64,000 nucleotides of DNA, from positions 198,319 through 262,318 of the forward strand of contig NZ_LWIG01000007.1 of assembly GCF_002068095.1 (NCBI RefSeq), given 5' to 3'. Both the position numbers and the translations under genes were made by a program. This document shows positions 16,130-23,873 of this stretch, piece by piece. This DNA comes from Bradyrhizobium sacchari. GTDB taxonomy: Bacteria > Pseudomonadota > Alphaproteobacteria > Rhizobiales > Xanthobacteraceae. Every line of letters starts with the position of its first letter. Positions within the stretch are counted from its first letter, which is position 1. The notes under the pieces are model-generated. The model was given only the letters and a program-made list of their open reading frames with translations. It was not told the DNA's origin and made no database searches.

Positions 16130-19100
16130 TCTGATCCCTCATCAGAACGAGATCATTGAAATCGGTATCAGGCGCCGATGGCATCAGCGGCACGACAATT
16201 CGGCCATGCCGACGCCAGTGCTCGGCCACGCGCGCCGCCGCCATCTGGCCCTGTTGGTTGGAATCGTTGTCGATGAGTAGGAAAAGACGCTTCACTCCAG
16301 CGACGAGCGGCAGCGCGGCCATGTTCTTGGTGGAGAGAGCGGCCCACGCCGGCGTCAGCGGCCGGCCACAGTGAGGAATACGGGTCGCGGCGGCGAGCAC
16401 GGTCTCGAGACCCTCACCAATCACGAGATCAGACGAAGCCGGCCACAGCTTGACCACACCGGTCCGGCCGAGCATGCGCCGCTCAACCTTCAGAATACGG
16501 CCGTCGCGCTCCAGCAGCCCGGTACGCTGGATCCCGATCAGCTCATCGGTGCTGGGATCGCGCATCAGGGCGATCAGACAGGGCCGTGAAGGGCCGGGGC
16601 CAAACATGCAATCGGGATGGAAGCGCAAGCACTTTTGGACGTCAGCCGCCAGCTTGGTGACGTCGATGTGCCGGGTCTCGTCTAGATAGCGTTCGGCCAT
16701 AGTGCCAGCGAGGGGCACACTCGAGGCCCAGATTGATTGCGCCTGCGACAGCTTGGCAACGGCGTCATCGTTGCAAGGGTGCACAGCTGGAGCTGAGGGC
16801 CAGTCTTTGATGGAAGTGATGGCGTCCTTGGTGGTCATACCTTCGACGCGCGTGAGCCAGTCCAGGCGCGTGCCGTGCTCTCCGCAACCGAAACAGTGGA
16901 AATGGTCGGGATAGATCGCGCACGACGGCACGACCTCTTCGTGGAAGGGGCATACCACTTTATTGTCGGAAGAGAGCGGTAGGCCGACCATCTCGGTCAG
17001 CGGCGCGACGTGGTCCGGAAGCGTCTCCAAGAATTCGACATCGTCGTCCAGATCGAGACTTACCGGATCGTCGATGGTACCAATATCCCGGCGACTGTCT
17101 TCAACATAGATTTCGATGGCGAGTTCGAGATCTTGCTCTTCTGCTGGGTCGGCCGGCAACTCACTTTTGAGCTCGGCAGGTTGCTCGGGCGGCTCAAGAT
17201 AGTGCTCGCCAGAATGCACCTTGCCGCCCAGCGGCAACGCGGCAGCCCACTCTGGAAGTTCAAGAAGCGCAGCCAGAAATGATGCATCTGATAGTGACCC
17301 GCAGGGTACCTCGACCGTGATCTCGTCGTGGCAATGAAACACCACGGGGATACCGCGGCCTTCGAAGCGGTCGATCGCTGCGGCCAGAAGGTCGCGCGCT
17401 GTGCCCTGAACGACGTTCTCGACAAAGACGCCAAACCAGCCGCGATAAGCCCGCCATTGACCGCGCGCATTGTCCATAAACTCTACGTCTGGAGCCGCGT
17501 CCTCGAACTTTGCCGGAACGAGGCGCGCCTGCGGGTACGTAATGGAGCGGCCGCTCGGGAGCGTGATCGTCAAACTACCATCCACGAAGTTCGCAATGAT
17601 CGGCGGTCGCGGTGGAGGCGCGACCAAAATTGGCTTTCCTGTCTTCATTGCGATGCGGATTGCCCGCGCCAGGTCCTTCCAGAACTTTGTCGTAGCCGGG
17701 TGCGCGCTGCGCCACTGGCCGATAATCCCCCTGATCTCCTCGTCGCTGCGCGGGTCGTTGGGAACAATCCGGCGCCATGCACCGACGGACCCACCGAAGC
17801 CGGAGGCGAGTTCGCCGGCCTTGCCGAGCTGGCGCTCTGCCGATGAGACTTCTGCGTCGTAGGTCTTGCGCAGCATCTTCCGAGCGATCACGCGATACGG
17901 CTCGAGCTGTTTATCGCCTGTCCTCTGGAAGGTGGCATAGGCGTCCAGCTTCCACTGCTCGCCCGCAAGCCATGCCAGCACGACACTCTCAATCGCCGAG
18001 AAGTCGCCTGACTTTAGCTCATGCCCTTGGGCAGCGCAGAGCGCCGCGCGCGAGATGTCACCAAGTAGAGCGAGTGGGTTACCGTAAGCTCCTATGGCGG
18101 CACGATCGCCATTGCGGACGTGATCGATCAAAGAAAGTGGAAGATTGCCCTCGTTCTTCTTCAAATTTTGTAGCTGCGGCCCCAACCCCGACCACCGGCC
18201 GGGCGCGCCACCGTACATGCGTAACGTGCCTCGCATCCGATCATCAGTAACTGGCGCGTAGGCAAGCATCCGCTTGAACTTATTCACGCTCGCGCGCGCT
18301 GCGGTGCGGCGAAGTTCGAGGAGTTGAACGACATAGTCATCGGGCTTGGTCGCCAACATCTTGGCGACCGCATTTTTGCTTAAGGAGGTCATATCGTGGC
18401 CGCGGGCGTTGATCACCTCGAGGAACCGCTTTACCTGGTCGGCGCTCGTAATGGTCCCGTGGGTGAGCTCTTGAAGCCTGAGGCCGATGGCGGTCCGCTC
18501 TTGGATTGCGAGATCGCGCGCCGCCGTCGCAAAGGCCCGGTCGAGCCGGACACCACGATCATTGATGGCGAGGTCCTCGAGCTGATAACGGCGCTCGATC
18601 GCCGACAGCGGCGTCAGCTTCGGAGACTGCCAAGCTGCGCGGGTGGTGATGACGTCAAGCTTGCAACGCTCATAAAGAAGCGCGAGCTTTGCTGAATCTT
18701 GGTCCCAGGTCGGAACCGAACTACCCTTGCGCTGGCGGCTCAACTTCGGGCGCGAAACAGCCAGCATCGCTCTCCGCGCTGCGGGATCCTTCCTGTATGG
18801 AAGATTTAGCGCCTGGGCGAGCAGATCGAGCTCGGCGGGATAGGCGTTTGCCAACGCAAGTCGCTGGGTGCAGTGCTGCACATGGTGCGGAATCGTCGGG
18901 AAGAAAAAGCGAGGTACGAGGACGTTCTCGAGGATCGCGCGCTCGAAGTCGTAGTTGTGGGCGACCAGCTGCCAGAGTTCTGGATCCGAAGCCACGCGAT
19001 GAAACTCATGCGGCACCGGGCAGTCTGGCAACCACAGCACCGGCTCGTTCCCGTCCACCGCGTAGACAAGGCAGAGCGGCTCGGTTGTGGCGTCGAGGGC

Positions 19101-19172
19101 ATATGCGTAGGCGCCGCACTCCCGCAGGTTTGCAGTGCTCCGCGTCTCGATGTCCCAGAACAGTGTCGGCAT
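16116..19172 (-). CDS. Family-A DNA polymerase fused to CHC2-Toprim primase
   Basis: A single 1018-residue protein holding two replication enzymes. Residues 1-180 are a 3'-5' exonuclease (D7 and E9 in FWDIETRS, D75 in AHNYDFE, D173). Residues 200-660 are a family-A polymerase: GAPGRWSGLGPQLQNL, motif A SGDFSAIES (D390), motif B R447/K451 with Phe459 in place of the usual Tyr, and motif C CHDE (H615, D616, E617). After an acidic linker (660-735) comes a CHC2 zinc ribbon (C741, H744, C760, C763) and a Toprim domain (E920, D968, D970). Polymerase and primase are normally separate proteins. With the adjoining helicase it could make a near-complete replisome. Confidence 0.92.
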   Translation of the reverse strand: MPTLFWDIETRSTANLRECGAYAYALDATTEPLCLVYAVDGNEPVLWLPDCPVPHEFHRVASDPELWQLVAHNYDFERAILENVLVPRFFFPTIPHHVQHCTQRLALANAYPAELDLLAQALNLPYRKDPAARRAMLAVSRPKLSRQRKGSSVPTWDQDSAKLALLYERCKLDVITTRAAWQSPKLTPLSAIERRYQLEDLAINDRGVRLDRAFATAARDLAIQERTAIGLRLQELTHGTITSADQVKRFLEVINARGHDMTSLSKNAVAKMLATKPDDYVVQLLELRRTAARASVNKFKRMLAYAPVTDDRMRGTLRMYGGAPGRWSGLGPQLQNLKKNEGNLPLSLIDHVRNGDRAAIGAYGNPLALLGDISRAALCAAQGHELKSGDFSAIESVVLAWLAGEQWKLDAYATFQRTGDKQLEPYRVIARKMLRKTYDAEVSSAERQLGKAGELASGFGGSVGAWRRIVPNDPRSDEEIRGIIGQWRSAHPATTKFWKDLARAIRIAMKTGKPILVAPPPRPPIIANFVDGSLTITLPSGRSITYPQARLVPAKFEDAAPDVEFMDNARGQWRAYRGWFGVFVENVVQGTARDLLAAAIDRFEGRGIPVVFHCHDEITVEVPCGSLSDASFLAALLELPEWAAALPLGGKVHSGEHYLEPPEQPAELKSELPADPAEEQDLELAIEIYVEDSRRDIGTIDDPVSLDLDDDVEFLETLPDHVAPLTEMVGLPLSSDNKVVCPFHEEVVPSCAIYPDHFHCFGCGEHGTRLDWLTRVEGMTTKDAITSIKDWPSAPAVHPCNDDAVAKLSQAQSIWASSVPLAGTMAERYLDETRHIDVTKLAADVQKCLRFHPDCMFGPGPSRPCLIALMRDPSTDELIGIQRTGLLERDGRILKVERRMLGRTGVVKLWPASSDLVIGEGLETVLAAATRIPHCGRPLTPAWAALSTKNMAALPLVAGVKRLFLLIDNDSNQQGQMAAARVAEHWRRHGRIVVPLMPSAPDTDFNDLVLMRDQNVPA

Positions 19173-19231
19173 CTTTCCTTCCCTCGGCGGCCAGAGAGGA
19201 ACTGACGCCCCTCTCTGATCCGCCCGATGGC

Positions 19232-20062
19232 CTAAAACACGATTTTGTCGTTCAGCATTTCGGCTGTGGTGACCGGTTTCACGTCGGTCATCGCGGCGAG
19301 CGTCTCGGTAGAGACGTCAATAGGCGGCTTCGGCTTCGCTTGATGCGGCGTGGCCTGAAGCTGAAGCAGGGCCGGCTGAGCAGCGCCGGTCGAGATGCCC
19401 GAGGAAATCGACGCCGTGGCCGCATTCGCTGCCTTTTCAGCTTCACTGGGGCCAGAGAGCTGAGGTGTCGGGGGCACCGCCGGAACGGGATTTCCTCCGC
19501 CGCCCGGTACGCGCCAGTCGATGATCTCGAACTTGGGGCGCTTGCCGTGGCGGCCATACTTCATTTTCATCGGTGCGTCAGTCAGATGGACAAGCGGCAT
19601 ACAGCGCGATCCCCGCAGCGCGCGCATCGTAATGACCGCCTCTTTCAGCGCATCAAAAGCGATGTGCGCACCTGTGGTCGCTGACGTATAGGTATAGGTC
19701 TCTCCGGTCGAAAGATTGACCAAGTAGACCACCACCGTATGCGCCCAAGGGGGACGCGGCTTACCATCAACACCGACTTCCCAATCCTGAGCGGGAATAT
19801 TGGCGTTCAATTCGTCAGCATCGGGCAAAGGCTGTTCGACAATGTCCTCGGCCTCATTGTTCTTCCAGCGGCGCAAGATCTCTTTGACACCAACCACAAG
19901 CAGCGGCGACGGCGCCGTGACACCGTCGCGGTCGACCCAACCCTGTTTGTCGTTCCACTTGATGTAAGCGCCTCTCCCGACGCGGTGCGTTCGGGAGGAG
20001 TTGGAGAAGCCGTCGTCGGCTTGTGGAGGTCCGTCTTGAGGGATTGTGATATCGTTCGTCAT
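19232..20062 (-). CDS. Candidate ssDNA-binding protein of the replication operon
   Basis: A 276-residue protein. Residues about 20-185 contain beta-rich sequence (GRGAYIKWNDKQGWVDRDG, TVVVYLVNLSTGETYTYTS) and KMKYGRHGKRPKFEIIDWRV, then a Pro/Ala/Ser/Gln-rich disordered tail ending AEMLNDKIVF. The final D-x-I-x-F resembles the acidic C-terminal tip by which SSB recruits partners. Its position directly before the polymerase fits the ssDNA-binding slot of phage operons. I take the second ATG (MTNDITIP) as start, because TGGAGC lies seven bases before it. SSB function is an inference. Confidence 0.7.
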   Translation of the reverse strand: MTNDITIPQDGPPQADDGFSNSSRTHRVGRGAYIKWNDKQGWVDRDGVTAPSPLLVVGVKEILRRWKNNEAEDIVEQPLPDADELNANIPAQDWEVGVDGKPRPPWAHTVVVYLVNLSTGETYTYTSATTGAHIAFDALKEAVITMRALRGSRCMPLVHLTDAPMKMKYGRHGKRPKFEIIDWRVPGGGGNPVPAVPPTPQLSGPSEAEKAANAATASISSGISTGAAQPALLQLQATPHQAKPKPPIDVSTETLAAMTDVKPVTTAEMLNDKIVF

Positions 20063-20210
20063 GTTTTGCTCCATTCGATCTGTTTCGCTTGTGCTTTTCG
20101 AACTGGGCTGCGCCCCAGGTGGCGCCGCTTGCGCGGGAAACGGTGGCCGGTCGGATCGAAGTCGGAGATGCCGTGACTTTGTCGGCAGGACCGGTGTCCT
20201 TCGGCTGGAA

Positions 20211-20405
20211 CTAGATGTTCGGCTCGATCTTCAGAATGTCGCTATGACAACGGGAGCAGATCAGCCCGGCACGGTTGCCCGCGCGATCAAGCGTCATGTC
20301 GCAAGCGCGCAGTTCTGACGCGCAATGCGGACAACGGAGGCCCGCGGCCACACGCACGATGAGATCGAAGATGAAGGCGGTCTGCAGTTTCAGCTTCTTG
20401 TCCAT
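20211..20405 (-). CDS. Small zinc-ribbon protein
   Basis: A 64-residue protein, MDKKLKLQTAFIFDLIVRV then CPHC and CSRC pairs about 30 residues apart (LRCPHCASEL, LICSRCHSDI), a four-Cys zinc ribbon. Start at the ATG ending at 20405, with GGGGA eight bases before it. It lies inside the replication operon between the hairpin and the ssDNA-binding candidate. Likely DNA- or protein-binding; function unknown. Confidence 0.65.
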   Translation of the reverse strand: MDKKLKLQTAFIFDLIVRVAAGLRCPHCASELRACDMTLDRAGNRAGLICSRCHSDILKIEPNI

Positions 20406-20428
20406 AGGGATATTCCCCAAATAAAAGA

Positions 20429-20450
20429 GGCGCCATCAGTCGATGGCGCC
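20429..20450 (-). terminator. Hairpin inside the replication operon
   Basis: GGCGCCATC (20429-20437) and GATGGCGCC (20442-20450) are perfectly complementary around a 4-base loop. On the minus strand it is followed by TCTTTTATTT, so it has the form of an intrinsic terminator. It sits between two genes transcribed in the same direction and could be an attenuator that limits replication genes. Confidence 0.65.
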
Positions 20451-20462
20451 CCTCAAACCGAG

Positions 20463-20765
20463 CTACTCCGACGCAAGCTTGCCGACGAAGCCAACCAGTT
20501 CATCGAGGTCGTGCGCGGCGATTTCAATCTGGAGCAACTGGTCCTCCAGCGACTTGCGGCGCACGTTGAGCTCATCTCCGAGATCGATAGTCTCCAACGC
20601 CAAGAGATCATCCTGAGCGGAGCCGCAGGCGGCAACGATGCAATCGGCGATCTCGTCGGCCCGTCCCGAAATATGCTTCAAAAGCTTTTCGATGACGTTG
20701 ACAGGCGGATAGAGGAACGTTACCGCAGAGCGAGCGGCAGTAGTTTCGGTCGCGGAATTGGGCAT
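20463..20765 (-). CDS. Hypothetical helical protein of the mobile element
   Basis: A 100-residue protein that is mostly helical with heptad-like leucines (DELNVRRKSLEDQLLQIEIA), acidic at the C-terminus. AAAGGAGG lies at good distance before the ATG, one of the best ribosome-binding sites in the element. No family recognised; perhaps a coiled-coil accessory or regulator. Confidence 0.65.
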   Translation of the reverse strand: MPNSATETTAARSAVTFLYPPVNVIEKLLKHISGRADEIADCIVAACGSAQDDLLALETIDLGDELNVRRKSLEDQLLQIEIAAHDLDELVGFVGKLASE

Positions 20766-20917
20766 ATGAAGCCCTCCTTTCCTAAACGACCAGGTGCATC
20801 GGTTTGCGACACGGGTGCACCTGGATCGGCTCCGCTCCTGATAATCAATGGTTCGCCGCAGCCGAGCGGCGATTGCCGCGGCGAAATCAGATCCAAATTT
20901 TGATGTGCCCGCGCCGA

Positions 20918-21163
20918 CTACTCGGCGGCAGTGAAGTTTTTCGCGTCAGACTCGCGCTCACGGCGCCATGCTGCGGCCGCCTCAACGCTGATGAGCGTGC
21001 GAGAGCCAACCTTCATCGTGGCCGGGCCCAAACCCTGCCGCTGCATCTTGAAGTACAGATCGATGCTTATCCCGTGCGCTTGGCAAAATTGCTCGATCGA
21101 ATACGCCATCAGAGTGACGGTTGATTGCGTCTTCCGGCCCGTGATTTCCGGGCGAGTTGCCAT
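20918..21163 (-). CDS. Excisionase/AlpA-like DNA-binding protein
   Basis: An 81-residue protein. The core YSIEQFCQAHGISIDLYFKM ... GPATMKVGSRTLISVEAAAA has the helix-turn-helix and beta-wing of the excisionase/MerR-like AlpA family, which bends DNA for excision and may regulate neighbouring genes. Start at the ATG ending at 21163, with AGGA about 11 bases upstream; an upstream TTG/ATG extension would start inside the operator region and seems less likely. It is the first gene after the long inverted repeat. Confidence 0.7.
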   Translation of the reverse strand: MATRPEITGRKTQSTVTLMAYSIEQFCQAHGISIDLYFKMQRQGLGPATMKVGSRTLISVEAAAAWRRERESDAKNFTAAE

Positions 21164-21252
21164 GATGTTTGCGTCCTTTCCGCTGCTGCGCTGTTGCAAG
21201 CCGCGGATAAGGTACACCTATGCCCTCACTTGAACAGACGATTCCGCTGTCA

Positions 21253-21300
21253 GATCGGCTGACAAACTGTCAAATGACATCGTCCATTTGTCAGCCGATC
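21253..21300. promoter_or_regulatory. 14-bp inverted repeat with nested TGTCA half-sites
   Basis: GATCGGCTGACAAA (21253-21266) and TTTGTCAGCCGATC (21287-21300) are perfect complements. Inside the 20-base centre is a further palindrome, TGTCA-AA-TGACA (21268-21279). Its stop-codon end overlaps the end of the 21291-22097 gene and it precedes the excisionase-like gene. It may be the operator of the replication operon, an origin, or an att-type site. Confidence 0.55.
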
Positions 21301-22097
21301 GTTTTGCGCTCCGCAAGCACTGGCTCAAGGATTCTGCGTGAGATGGTGCGCCAGCACTTTTCGGCGCGGCTGCCAAGCCTGGGTATCTTATTGGCGATGA
21401 TGTCCACGCAGGCATTCTGCTTGCCGCCTATGGCGACAAGCCAAGCGGGATCAGCGTCAAGTTGCCGGTGGGCGTATTCCTTGCTCTCAGCGATTTCTTC
21501 TAGCGAGAGCAGTGGCGGTCGGCTGCCGCGCTTGCGTTTTTCAACCATTTGCAAGGGTGTCGACTGCTCTGATCGCGCAGCGACATTTGCTTGGGCCTCG
21601 GCGGTGGCGGAAGATTGGCTCGCGGGGCTCCCTAGGTTTTCTGCATCAAAGCGTCTGTCGCGTCTTTTTCTCGGCGATTTTCGCTTGAGACTTGGCTTCC
21701 CGAGCATCCGGTCGATGTCCGGCTCCCAGACGTAGTAATGCCAGGCATTGATATTGCGAAAATCCCGGAACCTTCGGATGGGAACGGTCGGCAGAATCCG
21801 CAGAGCGTTCTTTTCAAGATCAACGTCAATTCGGAGGTCGGCCCAAAAGGACGCATCGAGGGGCTCTCGCACGCTCGGATCTATCAGACTTCGGCGCATA
21901 GAACGCAGGTTTTTCTTCTTATCCGCTTCCTTCAGAGCCTCGATGACATCTGCACTCGCTAAAGGCGAGAGCTGCGCGCCAGAGATGTGCTTCGATATCG
22001 TGTCGTGCCCCTTTCTGAGCAGTACCCATCTAGGATCGCCAAGTGCAAGAGTTGCCCGCTTGCGGACGATCGGCTGTTTTTTCGCGCGTGCCGCCAT
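21291..22097 (-). CDS. Hypothetical protein next to the integrase
   Basis: A 268-residue protein. The N-terminal part (MAARAKKQPIVRKRATLALG) is basic; the middle RRFRDFRNINAWHYYVWEPD is aromatic-rich; residues about 140-205 are a Lys/Arg/Ser-rich linker; the end (AWLVAIGGKQNACVDIIANK) is helical and could bind DNA. It begins two bases after the integrase stop, so the two share a message. No family recognised. Possible roles are a recombination partner or a regulator acting at the adjoining inverted repeat. Confidence 0.7.
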   Translation of the reverse strand: MAARAKKQPIVRKRATLALGDPRWVLLRKGHDTISKHISGAQLSPLASADVIEALKEADKKKNLRSMRRSLIDPSVREPLDASFWADLRIDVDLEKNALRILPTVPIRRFRDFRNINAWHYYVWEPDIDRMLGKPSLKRKSPRKRRDRRFDAENLGSPASQSSATAEAQANVAARSEQSTPLQMVEKRKRGSRPPLLSLEEIAESKEYAHRQLDADPAWLVAIGGKQNACVDIIANKIPRLGSRAEKCWRTISRRILEPVLAERKTIG

Positions 22098-22099
22098 GG

Positions 22100-23347
22100 T
22101 CAGGGGCCTGCAGCGACCACGTTATGCGGAGGTTCGTAATGCAACAGCGCTGCGCGCGAGATGTCGTCGCTGAAGTCTGTGATGTATTTGCTGTAGGTCC
22201 GCTCGATCTCGGCGGCTGACGTGTCATGCGACGCAGCGACCAGCCTGATGGGCACTCCGCGCAGCAACGTGCGGACGATGGAGCTATGGCGTAAAGCGTA
22301 CATCGTTGCACGCTCATCCAATTTTAGCGCGTCGACGATCGCGGCGACGTCCTCGCGATAGTCGTCAGATCCGCTCCACGGCAGGCCGTCGGTTTGCAGC
22401 AGCAGGGGTGCATCGGGAGCCCGTCCCTTGGCGGCCTGCTTCAGCTTGGCGAATAAGGCTGGCGTGATCGGGACGCTGATACGCTCGCCCATACGCTTTG
22501 CGCGGTTGGTGGATCCACCTTTCGCCGATTTCGGCATTGTCAGGCGCGGCTTTGCCCCGCCGTGCAGATCCTCGACCAAAAGCCGCGCGGCTTGCGAGGG
22601 TCTCGCACCTGTCGTCGCAAGCACATCAGTGTAGAGACCAAGCGCTCCATCCCGGTCGTAACTCGCTGCGACGAATCGGCTGACATCAGCATCGGAGAGA
22701 ATGATGTTACGAGCAACGGTAGCGTCAGGCAGCGATTCCAGGCCAGTGCCCCACGCATCAGCGTTCATGATGCGCTTGTCGTGCGACGCGGCAAGATTGA
22801 GGGCCGCGCGCAGGCTCTTGCAGTAGCGGACGACGGAGGACGGCTGAAGGCCCTTCTCGAGCAGACCATCGCGCCACATCCGTAACTCTTTGGCGTTCAG
22901 CAGCGCCACCGGCCGGGCGAGCAAGAAAAGCGACAAATGCTTTCGCAGACTGCTGGCGTTGTAGGTGCTGCTGCCGCGTCCCTTGAGATCGGCCTCGTAA
23001 GCGACCAATGCGCCATCGAGATTAACCGGTGCGAAGCTTGAGGCAGGCTCGCAGTCACTATCGCCATTGCCCCGCGCGAGCCTGCGCGCCTGCATCAGCG
23101 CTTGGTCGTAGCTGAACACACCGTTGTTGTTCGCGGGCTCCTTGTCGTCGGCAATACCAAACGCCTTCAACCATCCGCTTGGGCTGCCATCGGCAAATCG
23201 CACGCTCCACGTTCCGAAGCCACTCTGATTACGGCGATAGCCGAGCGCGATGTGCGGTGCGACCCGAACGAAGTATGATGCTTTCCGAGGCGTGAGTTTT
23301 GCGCGGGCGGTCGCGGACTCCAGCGCAATCTTGCGAGGCTTGGCCAT
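22100..23347 (-). CDS. Tyrosine-type site-specific integrase
   Basis: A 415-residue recombinase. A SAM-like core-binding domain (about residues 115-215; ALVAYEADLKGRGSSTYNAS) precedes the catalytic domain. The catalytic set is R in TTGARPSQAARL, the box YALRHSSIVRTLLRGVPI, H in AASHDTSAAEIE and the nucleophile Tyr in RTYSKYI. The usual HxLRH first His is a Tyr here. It catalyses integration and excision of the mobile element. It is the outermost gene on the right; the first core-type palindromic repeat follows about 150 bases later. Confidence 0.93.
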   Translation of the reverse strand: MAKPRKIALESATARAKLTPRKASYFVRVAPHIALGYRRNQSGFGTWSVRFADGSPSGWLKAFGIADDKEPANNNGVFSYDQALMQARRLARGNGDSDCEPASSFAPVNLDGALVAYEADLKGRGSSTYNASSLRKHLSLFLLARPVALLNAKELRMWRDGLLEKGLQPSSVVRYCKSLRAALNLAASHDKRIMNADAWGTGLESLPDATVARNIILSDADVSRFVAASYDRDGALGLYTDVLATTGARPSQAARLLVEDLHGGAKPRLTMPKSAKGGSTNRAKRMGERISVPITPALFAKLKQAAKGRAPDAPLLLQTDGLPWSGSDDYREDVAAIVDALKLDERATMYALRHSSIVRTLLRGVPIRLVAASHDTSAAEIERTYSKYITDFSDDISRAALLHYEPPHNVVAAGP

Positions 23348-23499
23348 GGATCGGTGTCTCTTGGTGTAAAGCCGGTGTTCAAGACAGCGGTGGCATAGCG
23401 CTAGCTAGTGCCGGCATAGTGCCTGCCTAGTTACTAAGTGATTTCAACGGCTTATTTGGGTATTATACACCCGCTGCCACTAGGCAGCAACTTGCTTAT

Positions 23500-23644
23500 T
23501 CTCCCCTTGTGGGAGAAGGTGGCGCGAAGCGCCGGATGAGCGGTCGCTTCCGCGGACTCACATGCGAGTTGGACTGGCGGATAAAACCCCTCACCCTTCT
23601 CGCCGCTTCGCGGCGAGCCCCCCTCTCCCACAAGGGGAGAGGGG
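23500..23644. repeat. Large intergenic palindromic repeat (CTCCCCTTGTGGGAGA family)
   Basis: Outer arms TCTCCCCTTGTGGGAGA and TCTCCCACAAGGGGAGA enclose a variable middle with further inverted segments (GGCGCGAAGCGCC; CGCCGCTTCGCGGCG). This is a typical Bradyrhizobium intergenic repeat. It is the first of its kind in the window and stands between the integrase and the TRAP binding-protein gene. The rest of the 23348-23873 gap has no gene. Confidence 0.75.
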
Positions 23645-23873
23645 AAGAGCGCGCCTTCGCAACTGCGAGCGTTCCGACGGCGCTTGCTTATCGTGAGGCG
23701 AACGGTCATCCTCGCAGCGGAACCGCAACGTGCGGGATCCACCAAGAGCCCTGAAGGGCCATTCGGAAACGCCAAAAAAAATCGTCACAACACCACGTCG
23801 GTGATCGGCGAAGTCAAGACGGCACCAAGATCGTTCCCTTAGTCGAGGACATCGGCGCAACGGAGGGATACGT

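Larger units (their letters stand above)
13365..23400. mobile_element. Integrated element with its own replication module
   Basis: The genes between the serine recombinase and the tyrosine integrase form one block: excisionase-like, two small proteins, zinc-ribbon, ssDNA-binding candidate, polymerase-primase, helicase, HGG-motif protein. All except the serine recombinase run on the minus strand. There are no terminase, capsid, tail, conjugation or mobilisation genes. I could not find matching direct repeats (attL/attR) or a tRNA gene at either side, so both borders are approximate and the serine recombinase may be a neighbour rather than a member. Confidence 0.6.

Noticed and set aside
23348..23499. 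A tRNA gene as integration site beside the integrase
   Set aside because: No cloverleaf or T-loop GGTTCGAATCC-like sequence was found, and no matching repeat on the left side.
23500..23644. CRISPR-like repeat unit
   Set aside because: It is a single inverted element with a variable middle, not a regular array of direct repeats and spacers.
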